Below are positions 52,161 to 61,019 of a DNA stretch of 64,000 nt, piece by piece; positions within the stretch are counted from its first letter, which is position 1; each line of letters begins with the position of its first letter. The position numbers and the translations under genes are program-made. Source of the stretch: Novosphingobium colocasiae (GTDB lineage: Bacteria > Pseudomonadota > Alphaproteobacteria > Sphingomonadales > Sphingomonadaceae). The stretch lies in the NCBI RefSeq assembly GCF_014652555.1, contig NZ_BMZA01000001.1, positions 410,900 to 474,899 of the forward strand, in the 5' to 3' direction. A model generated the notes under the pieces. The model ran no database searches. It was not told where the DNA came from and saw only the letters and a program-made list of their open reading frames with translations.

Positions 52161-55100
52161 TCAGAAGCGGATGCGGACACCTCCGTCGATGCGGTTCGCG
52201 CCGTTGCCGCCCTTGGCCTCGGCATCGCCGTTCACGAACAGGTCCACATTCTTGGCGACGGTCAGTTCCGCCCCGGCTCCGAAGTGGGCGGTGGTCTTCG
52301 CCCGCGATGCGCCGTTGACGGTGAAGCTGGTGCCGGTGCCGGTGAACGCGGCGGTCGCGGTGATCGCATCGCCGTCGATCCGGTGCCGGACGCCGCCTTC
52401 GATCCAGCCGCGCAGCTTGCCGCCGACCGGGCCCGACGCGCGGATATCGGCGGTCAGCGTGGTGAGCTTGTACTTCTGCCCGGCGACCTGCAGCGCGAAT
52501 GCGGCGCCGCCGGTCTCGGTCACGCCCTCGCGCTTGACCTCGGTATGGGTCACGCCGACTTGCGGGCCGATCTTCATGCCCTGGCCCAGTTCGAAGCCAT
52601 AGCCGACCCAGCCGTCCAGCGTGGTCGAATGCAGGTCATAGTGGCTGTCGGTCTTGGAAACACCGGTTGCCGGATTGCGGGTGGTGTCAGCCTTGGCGCG
52701 ATCGAGGATCAGGCTGGCCCCGGCGTCGAACCCGCCGGCAGACACGTTGACGCGGCCGCCGAAGAACATGCCGTCGGCCTCGTTACGCGCGCCGATGCCC
52801 GGGATCGATTGGCGCGCATCGCTGCGGCCGACGAACAGCGCCGCCCCGAACGTGTCATTGCCGAAGCCGACCCCGCCAAGGTAACCGCCGGTGCGGACAT
52901 TGGCGCGCGATACGCCGTTGTCCTGTCCGGCGAACCGGCGCCATGCACCGAAGCCGTGACCGAACACGAACAGTCCCGATCCCGTTTCGGGCCCGGCGAC
53001 ACGTGCCCCGCGCAGGGCCGAGGCGATCGCCTGACCGTTCTCGAACCCGATCTGCGCCACCGAGGCATAGGCTTCGGGATTGAGCGTGGCGAGAACCGCC
53101 TGGTTGGCAAAGCCATCGCCGCCGACCAGCACCGGGAAGGCATCGAGCACGCCATCAGTGGCTGTGCCGCCGGTCAGCAGCGCGTTGAGATAGGCGTTGG
53201 TCAGAGTGACCTGGCCGTTCGCCCCGCTCGTCAACTGGAACATGCTGATGAGTTCCAGCGTGTCTTCGGTCTGGCGCAGCACGCCCAGCACGGTATCGTC
53301 GCGGGTGATGTTGGTACCGAAGGTGCCTTCGATGCCGCCGGTGGTGTCGATCAGCACATAGCTGCCGGGCGTCAGCGGGCGGGTGCCGCTCAGCGTCAGC
53401 GAAGCGCCGCTGGCGATGGTCAGCGTGCCGTCGATCACCAGCGCATCGCTGGCGGACGGGGTGAACTCGAACACCGTGCTCGACCCTGCGCCAAGCTGGA
53501 CATCGCCGACCACCGTCATGGTGCCGGGCGACGCGCCGGGCGAGAGCGTGCCGTTGACGACGATATCGCCGCGCACCAGCCCGGCGCTGCCGAAGGTGGC
53601 CCCCTGATCGACGGTCACGTCGGCATCGATCTCGGAGCCGGTGCGGCCGATCAGGCGGCCGCCGGCGACGTGGATCGAATCGAACGCGCCGTTGCCGCTG
53701 AACGCGGTGACGCCGCTCTGCACCGCGACGGTTTCGAACCCGCTGAACTGGCCCAGACCGATTTCCGTCGGCTCGGCATAGGTTGAGGTGGTGGCGATGC
53801 GCAGTTCGTCAGTGCCGGTGCCGGCAAGGACGCCGAGCCCGCCGATGCTCCAGCCATCGCGCAGTTCGAGAACGTCATTGTCGTCGCCCAGATCGATGAG
53901 GCCGTTGACCCCGCCGGACAGGGTGAAGTGATCGTTGCCGGTGCCCATGTAGACATCGCCGCCGACGGTGCCGGAATTGGTGAACTGGTCGTTGCCCGCC
54001 CCGGCGAACACGCTGCCGCCGATGAAGCCGGGGTTGTCCAGCACATCGTCGCCGCCGGTGGGCACAACCACTGCAGCCAGCGCGAAGGGGCGGGCGAACT
54101 GCTGCTGCTGGTTGCCGCCGCCGCCATCGCCGTCCGGCGCGCCGACGCCATCGAGATCGACATCGCCGTTGATGGTGCCGTTGTTGGTGACGTGATCGTC
54201 ACCCAGCCCCGCGCCGACATCACCGTTCATGGTGCCGTTGTTCGCGAACTGGTCGTCACCGTTTTCGAGGTTGACGTCGCCGAGGATCGTGCCGTCGTTC
54301 GTCAGGTCGTCCGCGCCGGTGGAGCCGGTGACGGCAACTTCGGTCTGGGTTTCCACAGTGCCGCCCGCCGCGAACACGGTCGGTGCGCCGGCTTCGAGGC
54401 CGATGGTATCGACTTGCGCCGGGCCGTCAAACGTCACCGCGCCCGTACCGGTCAGGCCCAGCATCTCGAAGTTGACGAGCTGGTCGTAGAACGCGGCGTG
54501 GATGGTGCCGCCGCCGGTGATGTCGAACGTGAACGTATCGAAGCCGTCACCGCCGTCGGCGATCCCGGTCAGGCTGGCGTTGATCCCCTGCGTGAAGAAA
54601 TCATCGCCGCTGCCCAGATCGATATCGCCGTCAATCGTGCCGTAGTTGGTTACGCTGTCGGTCTGGTCGCCGAGGCTTACTGCGCCGTTGATCGTGCCCC
54701 GGTTGATGAGATCCTGCGAGACGCCGTCCAGCCCGTGGAACGCGGTTGCGCCCGGCGTGGCGGCGGAGACGGTGCTGCCCGCACCGAGGGTGACGAAGCC
54801 GCTGGCGAGTTTGATCGGCGCGGAGACGACCAGATTGCTGGCGCTGACCGTACCGGTCCCCCCGATCGCGGTCGTCTCGAACCCGGTGTGGTGCAGCGCC
54901 GCCATGTCTTCGAGCGCGCCGTTGCCGGTCACGTCGAATACCAGCAGGTCGTTGCCGGTGCCGCCTTCGAGCGTGCCGGTGATGCCCTTGCTGCCGCCCG
55001 GTGCCGCATGTGCGAGGAGGATGCCGAAGGTATCGTCGCCATCGCCCATGTCGACATTGCCGTCGATCAGGCCGGTATTGTAAATTTCGTCCGCGCCGCT

Positions 55101-57497
55101 GCCCATGTAGACGTGGCCATGGACGGTGCCCGCGTTCGTGAAGCTGTCATCCCCCTGACGCAGGGCGATGCCGCCGTTGATCGTGCCGGTGGCCGAGTTG
55201 GTCAGCGTGTCTTGCGAGAACAGCGTGTCGATCGCGCCGCCGATCACGCCTTCGACCGCGTTGGCGTCTAGCCAGTTCTGACCAACGGCGAACAGGTTGG
55301 GACTGTTCTGGCCTCGGAAATCCGCCCCTTCCTGACCGGTAATCTCGCCGTCGTTGATGATGGTGATGAGATCGCCGGTCGCGACGACGCCAAGGCCAGC
55401 CGACGAGTTTGCGAGGACCTGGGAGTAACCTGGCGCTCCGTAGACTAGGGGGACCACTTCGGAGCGGATTATGCCCGAGGTCTGGTTGTGGATCGTCAGG
55501 CTCGAGGTGCCTTCGGCATCAAGCCCCGCGCCGATGCCATACCCCAGATGAACCAGAAACGCGCCTTGCGGCAGGCCGATGGAGTCGCCTTGCGTCACGT
55601 ACACGCCGCCGCGAGAGATGATCGAGCCCGAGTTCGTGATCGAAGCCGTCGCATTCGCGGTTGCAGCGCCTGGCAGACCGCTTTGGATATCGCCCGCTTC
55701 CATCGACACGGCAAGCGCGCCGCCGGCACGATCGGACGTGGAGATGGTGCCCGTGTTCACGAGCGTAAGATCGGCATCGAGCGCGGTTTCCTGGTCGATT
55801 TCCAGCCCGCGGAAGCCGGTGGGGAACCACTGTGGGACATACGTCAGCGGATCGCGCGTGATGTCGCCTGAATTGGTGACGGTGACGCTTGTCGTTTCCA
55901 GATCGAACGACGCGGTGCCTTCGATCTGCCCGGTATTGGTGAAAGTGAAGGTCCCGCCGTCGGTTGAATCGGTACTGCCGTAATCGTTGGTCTCGATCCT
56001 GAGAGCTTCGGCTTCATCGTCGTTGACGTCGTTGTTGATGGTGCCGGAATTGACGAAATTCATCGCTACGGTGGTGAACCGCCCATCCATTCCCCCATCC
56101 AGCGTTCCCGAGTTGTCGATCAGGACCGAGTCGGCGGCGATCTCTTCGATGTTCGTGACCGCGTAGCCGATGTCCGACTGGCCAATGTCGAGATCGACCG
56201 CGCGATCGATGAAGTTGGGATTGCTTGAGGGGATCGAAATGACGCCCTTATTGGTGAAAGAGAAGTCCTTGGCGAAGCCGGAAACGCTGATCCCGCCCTC
56301 GATCGTCGCGCCGGTATCGTTCAGGACGGTAATGTCGGCCGGGTTTGTCGTCGCCGGCCCCGAAACCAGAGTTATCGCATGATCCAGCAACTGGTTGAGA
56401 TGCGCACCATTGTCGCTGAGGATGATCGATCCGGTGTTCGTGAAGCTCAGATCGGTGTCGGTCTGACCGGCGATGAGCGTGCCGGCACCGTTTGAGAGCA
56501 GATTGATTTCGCCGCTGTTGGAGAACGCCTTGGTCGTCAGCGCCAGGTCGCCGTTGATGGTGCCTTCGTTGCTGAAGGACTCCAGGCCGGCGTTCAAAAC
56601 CACCGCCTCGGTGACCGAGAGCTGGAAGATCGGAGTGTTGACCGGATAGGTGACGTTGACGGTTGTAGTGTCGTCTACCAAGCCGCTGTAAGTGATCGCG
56701 CGCTGGGGGAGGACAGCAAGGAAAATCGGATTAATGCCGGTGGCGGACAAGTCGGCCGGGTTGATAACGCCCTGGTTCACCACGGAACCTTGGCCCCGCA
56801 GATTCAATCCCGTGCTTCCGGCCCCATCGGGATGCGCGACGAGCGTGGCGGTTGTCCCTGTGCCGAGGACCTCCAGCCCGTAGACTTCGAAATTGGTAGG
56901 GAGCGTCCTGGGCAGGGTTACGGTGGCGCTGCTGCTGATCGAACCGGAGTAGACATCTACCCCCTTCCCCGGATCGAACAGCGTCGAGTGAGTGCTGTCG
57001 CGCTCAATGTAAACTTCGGTCGAGAACGGGTTTTGCGTGGAGCTTCGGATCGATCCGCTGACGGTGCCGCCCGCATTCACATAAGTCCCGCCACTGGTGA
57101 AATGGACATCGCCGGTGATCGCGCCTGCGTTGATGACGGTGACGCCGGAGTTTCGGAGCTCGTAAGGTGCGTTAAACGGCGGAGGTTGGTTGGACACGGG
57201 GGTCAACGTCAGGCCGGAGATGGATGCGCCGGCGCGATTGTCGATGACAACCCCCGTTGTCTGGGTCGGGACGGTCACGGCGGCGGTGATGGTGGTGCCG
57301 GTGGCGGTGTTGATCACCGTGCCGCCGCTAAGGCCGCTAAGCGCGATTGTCTGATTCGCTTCGGTAACGGTCAGATCGCAAGACCCGCTGGCCGGGCAGT
57401 TCTGGGTGGCATGTGCCGGGGACGAAGCCAGCGAGAGCGCGCCGGCGCTGGCGCCGAGCAGGATCCGGCTGCGCACGGTGAGTGCAGTTTTGCTCAT
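52161..57497 (-). CDS. Large type V autotransporter
   Basis: 1778 residues: signal peptide (about 1-31, ending SSPAHA), a passenger of about 1475 residues, and a C-terminal 12-strand autotransporter barrel (about 1507-1778) ending in GGVRIRF. The passenger is a beta-helix built from short repeats. In about 810-1220 a unit of roughly 20-24 residues, close to NxGTINGDVDLGxGDDxF, recurs many times, with Asp/Gly-rich turns that could bind Ca2+. No protease or lipase triad is seen. Probable surface adhesin. A terminator follows, and a LuxR-type HTH gene is divergent from it. Confidence 0.92.
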   Translation of the reverse strand: MSKTALTVRSRILLGASAGALSLASSPAHATQNCPASGSCDLTVTEANQTIALSGLSGGTVINTATGTTITAAVTVPTQTTGVVIDNRAGASISGLTLTPVSNQPPPFNAPYELRNSGVTVINAGAITGDVHFTSGGTYVNAGGTVSGSIRSSTQNPFSTEVYIERDSTHSTLFDPGKGVDVYSGSISSSATVTLPRTLPTNFEVYGLEVLGTGTTATLVAHPDGAGSTGLNLRGQGSVVNQGVINPADLSATGINPIFLAVLPQRAITYSGLVDDTTTVNVTYPVNTPIFQLSVTEAVVLNAGLESFSNEGTINGDLALTTKAFSNSGEINLLSNGAGTLIAGQTDTDLSFTNTGSIILSDNGAHLNQLLDHAITLVSGPATTNPADITVLNDTGATIEGGISVSGFAKDFSFTNKGVISIPSSNPNFIDRAVDLDIGQSDIGYAVTNIEEIAADSVLIDNSGTLDGGMDGRFTTVAMNFVNSGTINNDVNDDEAEALRIETNDYGSTDSTDGGTFTFTNTGQIEGTASFDLETTSVTVTNSGDITRDPLTYVPQWFPTGFRGLEIDQETALDADLTLVNTGTISTSDRAGGALAVSMEAGDIQSGLPGAATANATASITNSGSIISRGGVYVTQGDSIGLPQGAFLVHLGYGIGAGLDAEGTSSLTIHNQTSGIIRSEVVPLVYGAPGYSQVLANSSAGLGVVATGDLITIINDGEITGQEGADFRGQNSPNLFAVGQNWLDANAVEGVIGGAIDTLFSQDTLTNSATGTINGGIALRQGDDSFTNAGTVHGHVYMGSGADEIYNTGLIDGNVDMGDGDDTFGILLAHAAPGGSKGITGTLEGGTGNDLLVFDVTGNGALEDMAALHHTGFETTAIGGTGTVSASNLVVSAPIKLASGFVTLGAGSTVSAATPGATAFHGLDGVSQDLINRGTINGAVSLGDQTDSVTNYGTIDGDIDLGSGDDFFTQGINASLTGIADGGDGFDTFTFDITGGGTIHAAFYDQLVNFEMLGLTGTGAVTFDGPAQVDTIGLEAGAPTVFAAGGTVETQTEVAVTGSTGADDLTNDGTILGDVNLENGDDQFANNGTMNGDVGAGLGDDHVTNNGTINGDVDLDGVGAPDGDGGGGNQQQQFARPFALAAVVVPTGGDDVLDNPGFIGGSVFAGAGNDQFTNSGTVGGDVYMGTGNDHFTLSGGVNGLIDLGDDNDVLELRDGWSIGGLGVLAGTGTDELRIATTSTYAEPTEIGLGQFSGFETVAVQSGVTAFSGNGAFDSIHVAGGRLIGRTGSEIDADVTVDQGATFGSAGLVRGDIVVNGTLSPGASPGTMTVVGDVQLGAGSSTVFEFTPSASDALVIDGTLTIASGASLTLSGTRPLTPGSYVLIDTTGGIEGTFGTNITRDDTVLGVLRQTEDTLELISMFQLTSGANGQVTLTNAYLNALLTGGTATDGVLDAFPVLVGGDGFANQAVLATLNPEAYASVAQIGFENGQAIASALRGARVAGPETGSGLFVFGHGFGAWRRFAGQDNGVSRANVRTGGYLGGVGFGNDTFGAALFVGRSDARQSIPGIGARNEADGMFFGGRVNVSAGGFDAGASLILDRAKADTTRNPATGVSKTDSHYDLHSTTLDGWVGYGFELGQGMKIGPQVGVTHTEVKREGVTETGGAAFALQVAGQKYKLTTLTADIRASGPVGGKLRGWIEGGVRHRIDGDAITATAAFTGTGTSFTVNGASRAKTTAHFGAGAELTVAKNVDLFVNGDAEAKGGNGANRIDGGVRIRF

Positions 57498-57654
57498 TAC
57501 TTCATCCCCTGATGAGTCCGACGCTCAGTATTGCCGGACTATTGCCCAAACTTCTCGCAACCGAATCTAATTGCAGGATTTTCTTGGGCAACCTATGGAA
57601 AGGCATATACCCTGTTCGGGTTATGAGCCGGGGTAACTTCGGGGGGCGGAGTTG
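57498..57654. promoter_or_regulatory. Divergent control region of autotransporter and HTH gene
   Basis: AT-richer 157-base stretch. An imperfect palindrome ATACCC-TGTTC-GGGTTAT lies at 57607-57624, between the two starts, followed by a third GGGGTA. It could be the binding site of the adjacent solo HTH protein. The site and pairing are inferred. Confidence 0.4.
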
Positions 57655-57909
57655 ATGCACGTATCGGTTTCATCCGGGCTCACCCCGCGCGAGCGGGAAT
57701 GCCTGGCGCTTATTGCGCAGGGGCACCGCGTGGCGCACATCGCGCATCAGCTCGGGGTTGCCAGCGTGACGGTGGAATTCCACCTCAAGCATGCCAGGAC
57801 CAAGCTTGATGCCCGCACCCTGCCGCACGCGGTGGCGCTGGCGCTGACGTCGGGGCAGATCGTCGGTGCCGTGCCGGTGTCCGAGGCGATGAGCGGGGCC
57901 GCTGCCTGA
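57655..57909 (+). CDS. Solo LuxR/GerE-type HTH protein
   Basis: 84 residues from ATG 57655. Nearly the whole protein is one GerE helix-turn-helix: LTPRERECLALIAQGHRVAHIAHQLGVASVTVEFHLKHARTKLDA (about 9-53). There is no receiver or autoinducer-binding domain. Such solo HTH proteins may be constitutive regulators or depend on partners. Divergent position suggests it controls the autotransporter gene; this is not proven. Confidence 0.85.
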   Translation: MHVSVSSGLTPRERECLALIAQGHRVAHIAHQLGVASVTVEFHLKHARTKLDARTLPHAVALALTSGQIVGAVPVSEAMSGAAA

Positions 57910-57962
57910 CAGCCTGTAGATCCCGTCTTGGCGGCGCTGCGCAGGTCCGCCATGCTGGAGCG

Positions 57963-58682
57963 ATGACCAGCATTCGCAACATCATGATCCTGACCGGGGC
58001 CGGCGTTTCGGCCGAAAGCGGCATCGATACGTTCCGCGATTCGGGCGGGCTATGGGAGAAACACCGGGTGGAGGACGTGGCGACGCCCGAGGCGTTTGCG
58101 CGCGATCCCGAACTGGTGCTGCGTTTCTACGACATGCGCCGGGCCGCGATCCAGACCAAGCAGCCTAACGCGGCGCACGCGGCTCTGGCCCGGCTGGAGG
58201 CGGAATGGCCGGAGCGGGTGCCGGGCGGCACCGTCACGCTGGTGACGCAGAATGTCGATGACCTGCATGACCGGGCCGGATCGCGCAACCTCATCCACAT
58301 GCACGGCGAACATCTCAACGCCTGGTGCACCGCCTGCGACGAACGGGTGCCCTGGCGCGCGCCGCTGCTCGATCGCCCGGCATGTCCCGCCTGCGGCGTG
58401 CCGGCGCTGCGGCCGGACATCGTCTGGTTCGGGGAAATGCCCTACCGTATGGAAGACATCTACGGCGCATTGCGCGAGGCTGACCTGTTCGTCTCGATCG
58501 GCACGTCGGGCGCGGTCTATCCCGCTGCGGGGCTGGTGCGCGGCGCGCGCGATGTCGGTGCGCGCACGCTGGAACTCAATCTGGAGCCGAGCCAGGGCAG
58601 TGCGTGGTTCGACGAAGCGCGCCACGGCCCGGCCACGCAGGTTGTGCCGGCGTGGGTAGAGGAGATGCTGTCAGGCGGCTGA
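57963..58682 (+). CDS. cobB: NAD-dependent protein deacylase (sirtuin)
   Basis: 239 residues. Rossmann motif GAGVSAESGIDTFRD (12-26), TQNVDDLHDRAG (95-106), catalytic His114 in HMHGE, and a zinc ribbon with Cys122/125 and Cys141/144. Tyr56 and Arg59 (FYDMRR) match the class III sirtuin motif, so desuccinylation as well as deacetylation is likely. Acetyl-CoA synthetase and propionyl-CoA synthetase, both encoded in this window, are classic substrates. Its 3' end overlaps the convergent ThiF-like gene by 12 bases. Confidence 0.93.
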   Translation: MTSIRNIMILTGAGVSAESGIDTFRDSGGLWEKHRVEDVATPEAFARDPELVLRFYDMRRAAIQTKQPNAAHAALARLEAEWPERVPGGTVTLVTQNVDDLHDRAGSRNLIHMHGEHLNAWCTACDERVPWRAPLLDRPACPACGVPALRPDIVWFGEMPYRMEDIYGALREADLFVSIGTSGAVYPAAGLVRGARDVGARTLELNLEPSQGSAWFDEARHGPATQVVPAWVEEMLSGG

Positions 58683-59441
58683 GCAGCCCCGGCACGCCGG
58701 GTCCTTGGCGATCCGCAACGGGCGCATCGAAGGGGCCAGCCCGTCGATCAGGTGGAGCGTGCCATATTGCGGCCGACCCAGATCGGTGAGGCCATCGAGC
58801 ACGATGCGCACCGCATGCATCGCGGCAAACGTGCCGACCATGCCCGCCATCGCCCCCAGCACGCCATCGGCGGCGCAGGTGTCGCAATCCTCGGCATCGA
58901 AGGCATCGCCAACGAAGCAGCGGTAGCAGGGCTGATCGGGCAGGTGCCCGGCGAAGTTGGCCACCTGGCCCTGGAACCGGCCGAGCGCGGCGCTGGTCAG
59001 CGGGATGCCGAGTTGCACGCACGCATCTGACACCGCCAGCCGAGTCGCGAAGTTGTCACACCCGTCCAGTACGAGGCTCGCGCCGGACAGGAGATCGGCG
59101 GCGTTCTCAATCCCCACCCGCCGAGCGACCGCCACGACCTCAAGGCCAAGATCAAAACGCCGCACCCATTCGGCAGCGCTTTCCGCCTTTGCCTTGCCGA
59201 TGTCCGATGGCGTGAAAATCGTCTGTCGCTGGAGATTGGAGACGTCCACCCGGTCGTCGTCCACCAGTGTCAGCCGGCCTATGCCGGCTGCGGCGAGGTA
59301 TTGCAGCGCTGGACTGCCAAGCCCGCCGCAGCCGACGAGCACCACATGCGCATCGGCCAGCGCCACCTGGCCGGCCCCGCCGATCTCGGGCAGGACGATA
59401 TGCCGCGCGAAGCGTTCGATCCGCCCGGCCGCCAGGCTCAT
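58671..59441 (-). CDS. E1-like adenylyltransferase (ThiF/MoeB/HesA family)
   Basis: 256 residues. ATP-binding GCGGLGSPA (37-45), Arg/Gln pair SNLQRQ (69-74), DGCDNFATR (127-135), and two zinc-binding pairs, Cys173/176 and Cys250/253. Cys187 and Cys190 (DCDTCAADGV) stand where ThiF has its persulfide cysteine. The enzyme adenylates the C-terminus of a ubiquitin-like sulfur carrier (ThiS or MoaD) for thiamin or molybdopterin synthesis. No carrier gene is adjacent. It shares a 4-base overlap with the upstream DUF983 gene. Confidence 0.88.
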   Translation of the reverse strand: MSLAAGRIERFARHIVLPEIGGAGQVALADAHVVLVGCGGLGSPALQYLAAAGIGRLTLVDDDRVDVSNLQRQTIFTPSDIGKAKAESAAEWVRRFDLGLEVVAVARRVGIENAADLLSGASLVLDGCDNFATRLAVSDACVQLGIPLTSAALGRFQGQVANFAGHLPDQPCYRCFVGDAFDAEDCDTCAADGVLGAMAGMVGTFAAMHAVRIVLDGLTDLGRPQYGTLHLIDGLAPSMRPLRIAKDPACRGCSAA

Positions 59442-59866
59442 GCCTGGGCGTCTTCGCCGGTCGCCTCTTCCGCCGGGCGGCGTTCGCGGGCAAAGCCGTG
59501 CATGCCGTTCCACCACTGGACGGCGATGACCGCGCCCTTGGCCGGTTGCAGCATGCCGAGCATCATCGCCAGCGCCACCGGCACGACGATCGCGAACATG
59601 GCGACCACGCCGAGCGCATAGTCCTTGGACAGCGCGATAATCAGCGGGGCCATCAGGTGGCCGGTCACGATCATGGCGATGTACGCGGGGAAATCGTCGG
59701 CCCGCTGCGGCGTCAGATCCAGCGTGCAGACCGGGCAGCGATCGAGCGGCTTCAGCCACTTGCGGAACAGGCGTCCCTCGCCGCAGCGCGGACAACGGCA
59801 GCGGGTGCCGCGGGCGATGGCCTGCCAGACGTCGGCGGGGAGGGCGGTGAAGAGCGCTGGAGTCAT
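59438..59866 (-). CDS. DUF983-family membrane protein
   Basis: 142 residues. An N-terminal zinc-ribbon-like part with CRCPRCGEG and RCPVCTLD (about 22-50), the family motif RADDFPAYIAMIVTGHL (about 55-71), and two membrane helices (about 60-80 and 86-104). DUF983 members often lie near cytochrome oxidase genes, but here the partner is the E1-like gene. Biochemical role is unknown. Confidence 0.88.
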   Translation of the reverse strand: MTPALFTALPADVWQAIARGTRCRCPRCGEGRLFRKWLKPLDRCPVCTLDLTPQRADDFPAYIAMIVTGHLMAPLIIALSKDYALGVVAMFAIVVPVALAMMLGMLQPAKGAVIAVQWWNGMHGFARERRPAEEATGEDAQA

Positions 59867-59947
59867 GCCGGTCCGCCTACAGCACCCGCCCGCCGGGGTG
59901 AAGCGCTAAGAATTCAACCCGGGCCGCGCAGCGCGCACGCCACGGCG

Positions 59948-60796
59948 TCAGGATGCGATTTGCAGGCGGTTGCGGCCGGCCTGCTTGGCCGCGTACATCG
60001 CGGCATCGGCCTGGTGCGTCGCTTCCCCCAGTCCGGCAAAACCGGCGAGCCGGGCGACGCCGCCGGAAAAGGTCAGCTCCCACGCCGGGTCCGGCATCAC
60101 GCAATCGCGCGCCAGCCCGGTACGCAGCCGTTCGAGCACGGCCTGCGCCTCGGCGATCGACGCGCCGACGAACAGCACGATGAACTCCTCGCCGCCCCAG
60201 CGCGCCGCAAGATCGGTGCGGCGGATGCCGTTTTCGAGATGCCGGGCGAATTGCTCCAGCACCCGGTCGCCCTCGGCGTGGCCGAAACGGTCGTTGATCT
60301 GCTTGAAATGGTCGATATCGATGATGGCGAGCACGGCCTGGGTCGCCCCGTCGAGCAGGGTTTCGGCGCTGTCCAGGAAGCCGCGGCGGTTGCGCAGGCC
60401 GGTCAGCGGATCGCGCTCGGCGGCGTCCACCAGCCGCTCCATCCGCGCGGCGTTCTCGTTCGCGGCACGGGCAACGCCGAGGTACAGGCGGCCGACAAGG
60501 TCCTGCCCGCCGACCGGGACATCAAGCACGCGCCGCCCGGCGTGTACCGCTTCGAGCAGGTCGATGGCGCGGGTCACCGGGGTCAGCAGGGCGTGAATGG
60601 CGGCGAGGCCGAGCGCGGTGCCGGCCAGCGTTGCCACCAGCAGGACGCCCAGGATCGTCAGATCCCAATGCATGGTAACCGCCTCGAACATCAGCACCGT
60701 GATCAGCGGCACATGGACGGCGAGAAAGCAGACGAGCAGCAGCCGCAACTCGTAGCGGCGGGGAAACAGGAACCGGGTCGCGTGATAGAAACGCAT
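59948..60796 (-). CDS. Diguanylate cyclase (GGDEF domain)
   Basis: 282 residues. Two membrane helices (about 17-38 and 45-70), a HAMP-like linker (70-125) and a GGDEF domain (about 125-282). The active-site loop is GGEEF (201-205), which is catalytically competent in known enzymes. RRTD (192-195) five residues before it is the product-inhibition I-site. It makes cyclic di-GMP from GTP. There is no EAL domain. Given the flagellar genes and an adhesin in the window it may influence the swim-to-attach switch, but no direct link is seen. Confidence 0.93.
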   Translation of the reverse strand: MRFYHATRFLFPRRYELRLLLVCFLAVHVPLITVLMFEAVTMHWDLTILGVLLVATLAGTALGLAAIHALLTPVTRAIDLLEAVHAGRRVLDVPVGGQDLVGRLYLGVARAANENAARMERLVDAAERDPLTGLRNRRGFLDSAETLLDGATQAVLAIIDIDHFKQINDRFGHAEGDRVLEQFARHLENGIRRTDLAARWGGEEFIVLFVGASIAEAQAVLERLRTGLARDCVMPDPAWELTFSGGVARLAGFAGLGEATHQADAAMYAAKQAGRNRLQIAS

Positions 60797-60995
60797 CGGG
60801 GGGAATGCCTTTCCGAAGGAGGTGTCGGGAAAGGCCGGCCTATGGGGCCGTTAGTATGCGCCGTTTAAGCGGATGTGGTTAATTGCGATGAGACGATAAT
60901 GCCTTCAGGCACGCGCAATCGCCCCGCGCGGCGATGGGCTGCGCGCGCGGGGATAGCGCGGTGGATAACCCTGTTGGCAAGCGGTTGAACGCCGG

Positions 60996-61018
60996 TGGGC
61001 CCGCCGTGGAGGGCGGGC
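60996..61018 (-). terminator. Hairpin at the 3' end of dnaA
   Basis: Just after the dnaA stop: stem GGCCCGCC / GGCGGGCC around a short loop. No U-tract follows on the minus strand, so termination strength is uncertain. Confidence 0.45.
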
Positions 61019-61019
61019 C

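Noticed and set aside
53800-55200. CRISPR-like or tandem DNA repeats inside the autotransporter gene
   Set aside because: The repetition is at protein level with variable unit length and divergent codons. There are no identical repeats with unique spacers.
60960-60968. TTATCCACC (minus strand) as a DnaA box marking a replication origin
   Set aside because: A single near-match without further boxes, AT-rich unwinding region or GATC cluster is not enough. It lies downstream of dnaA.
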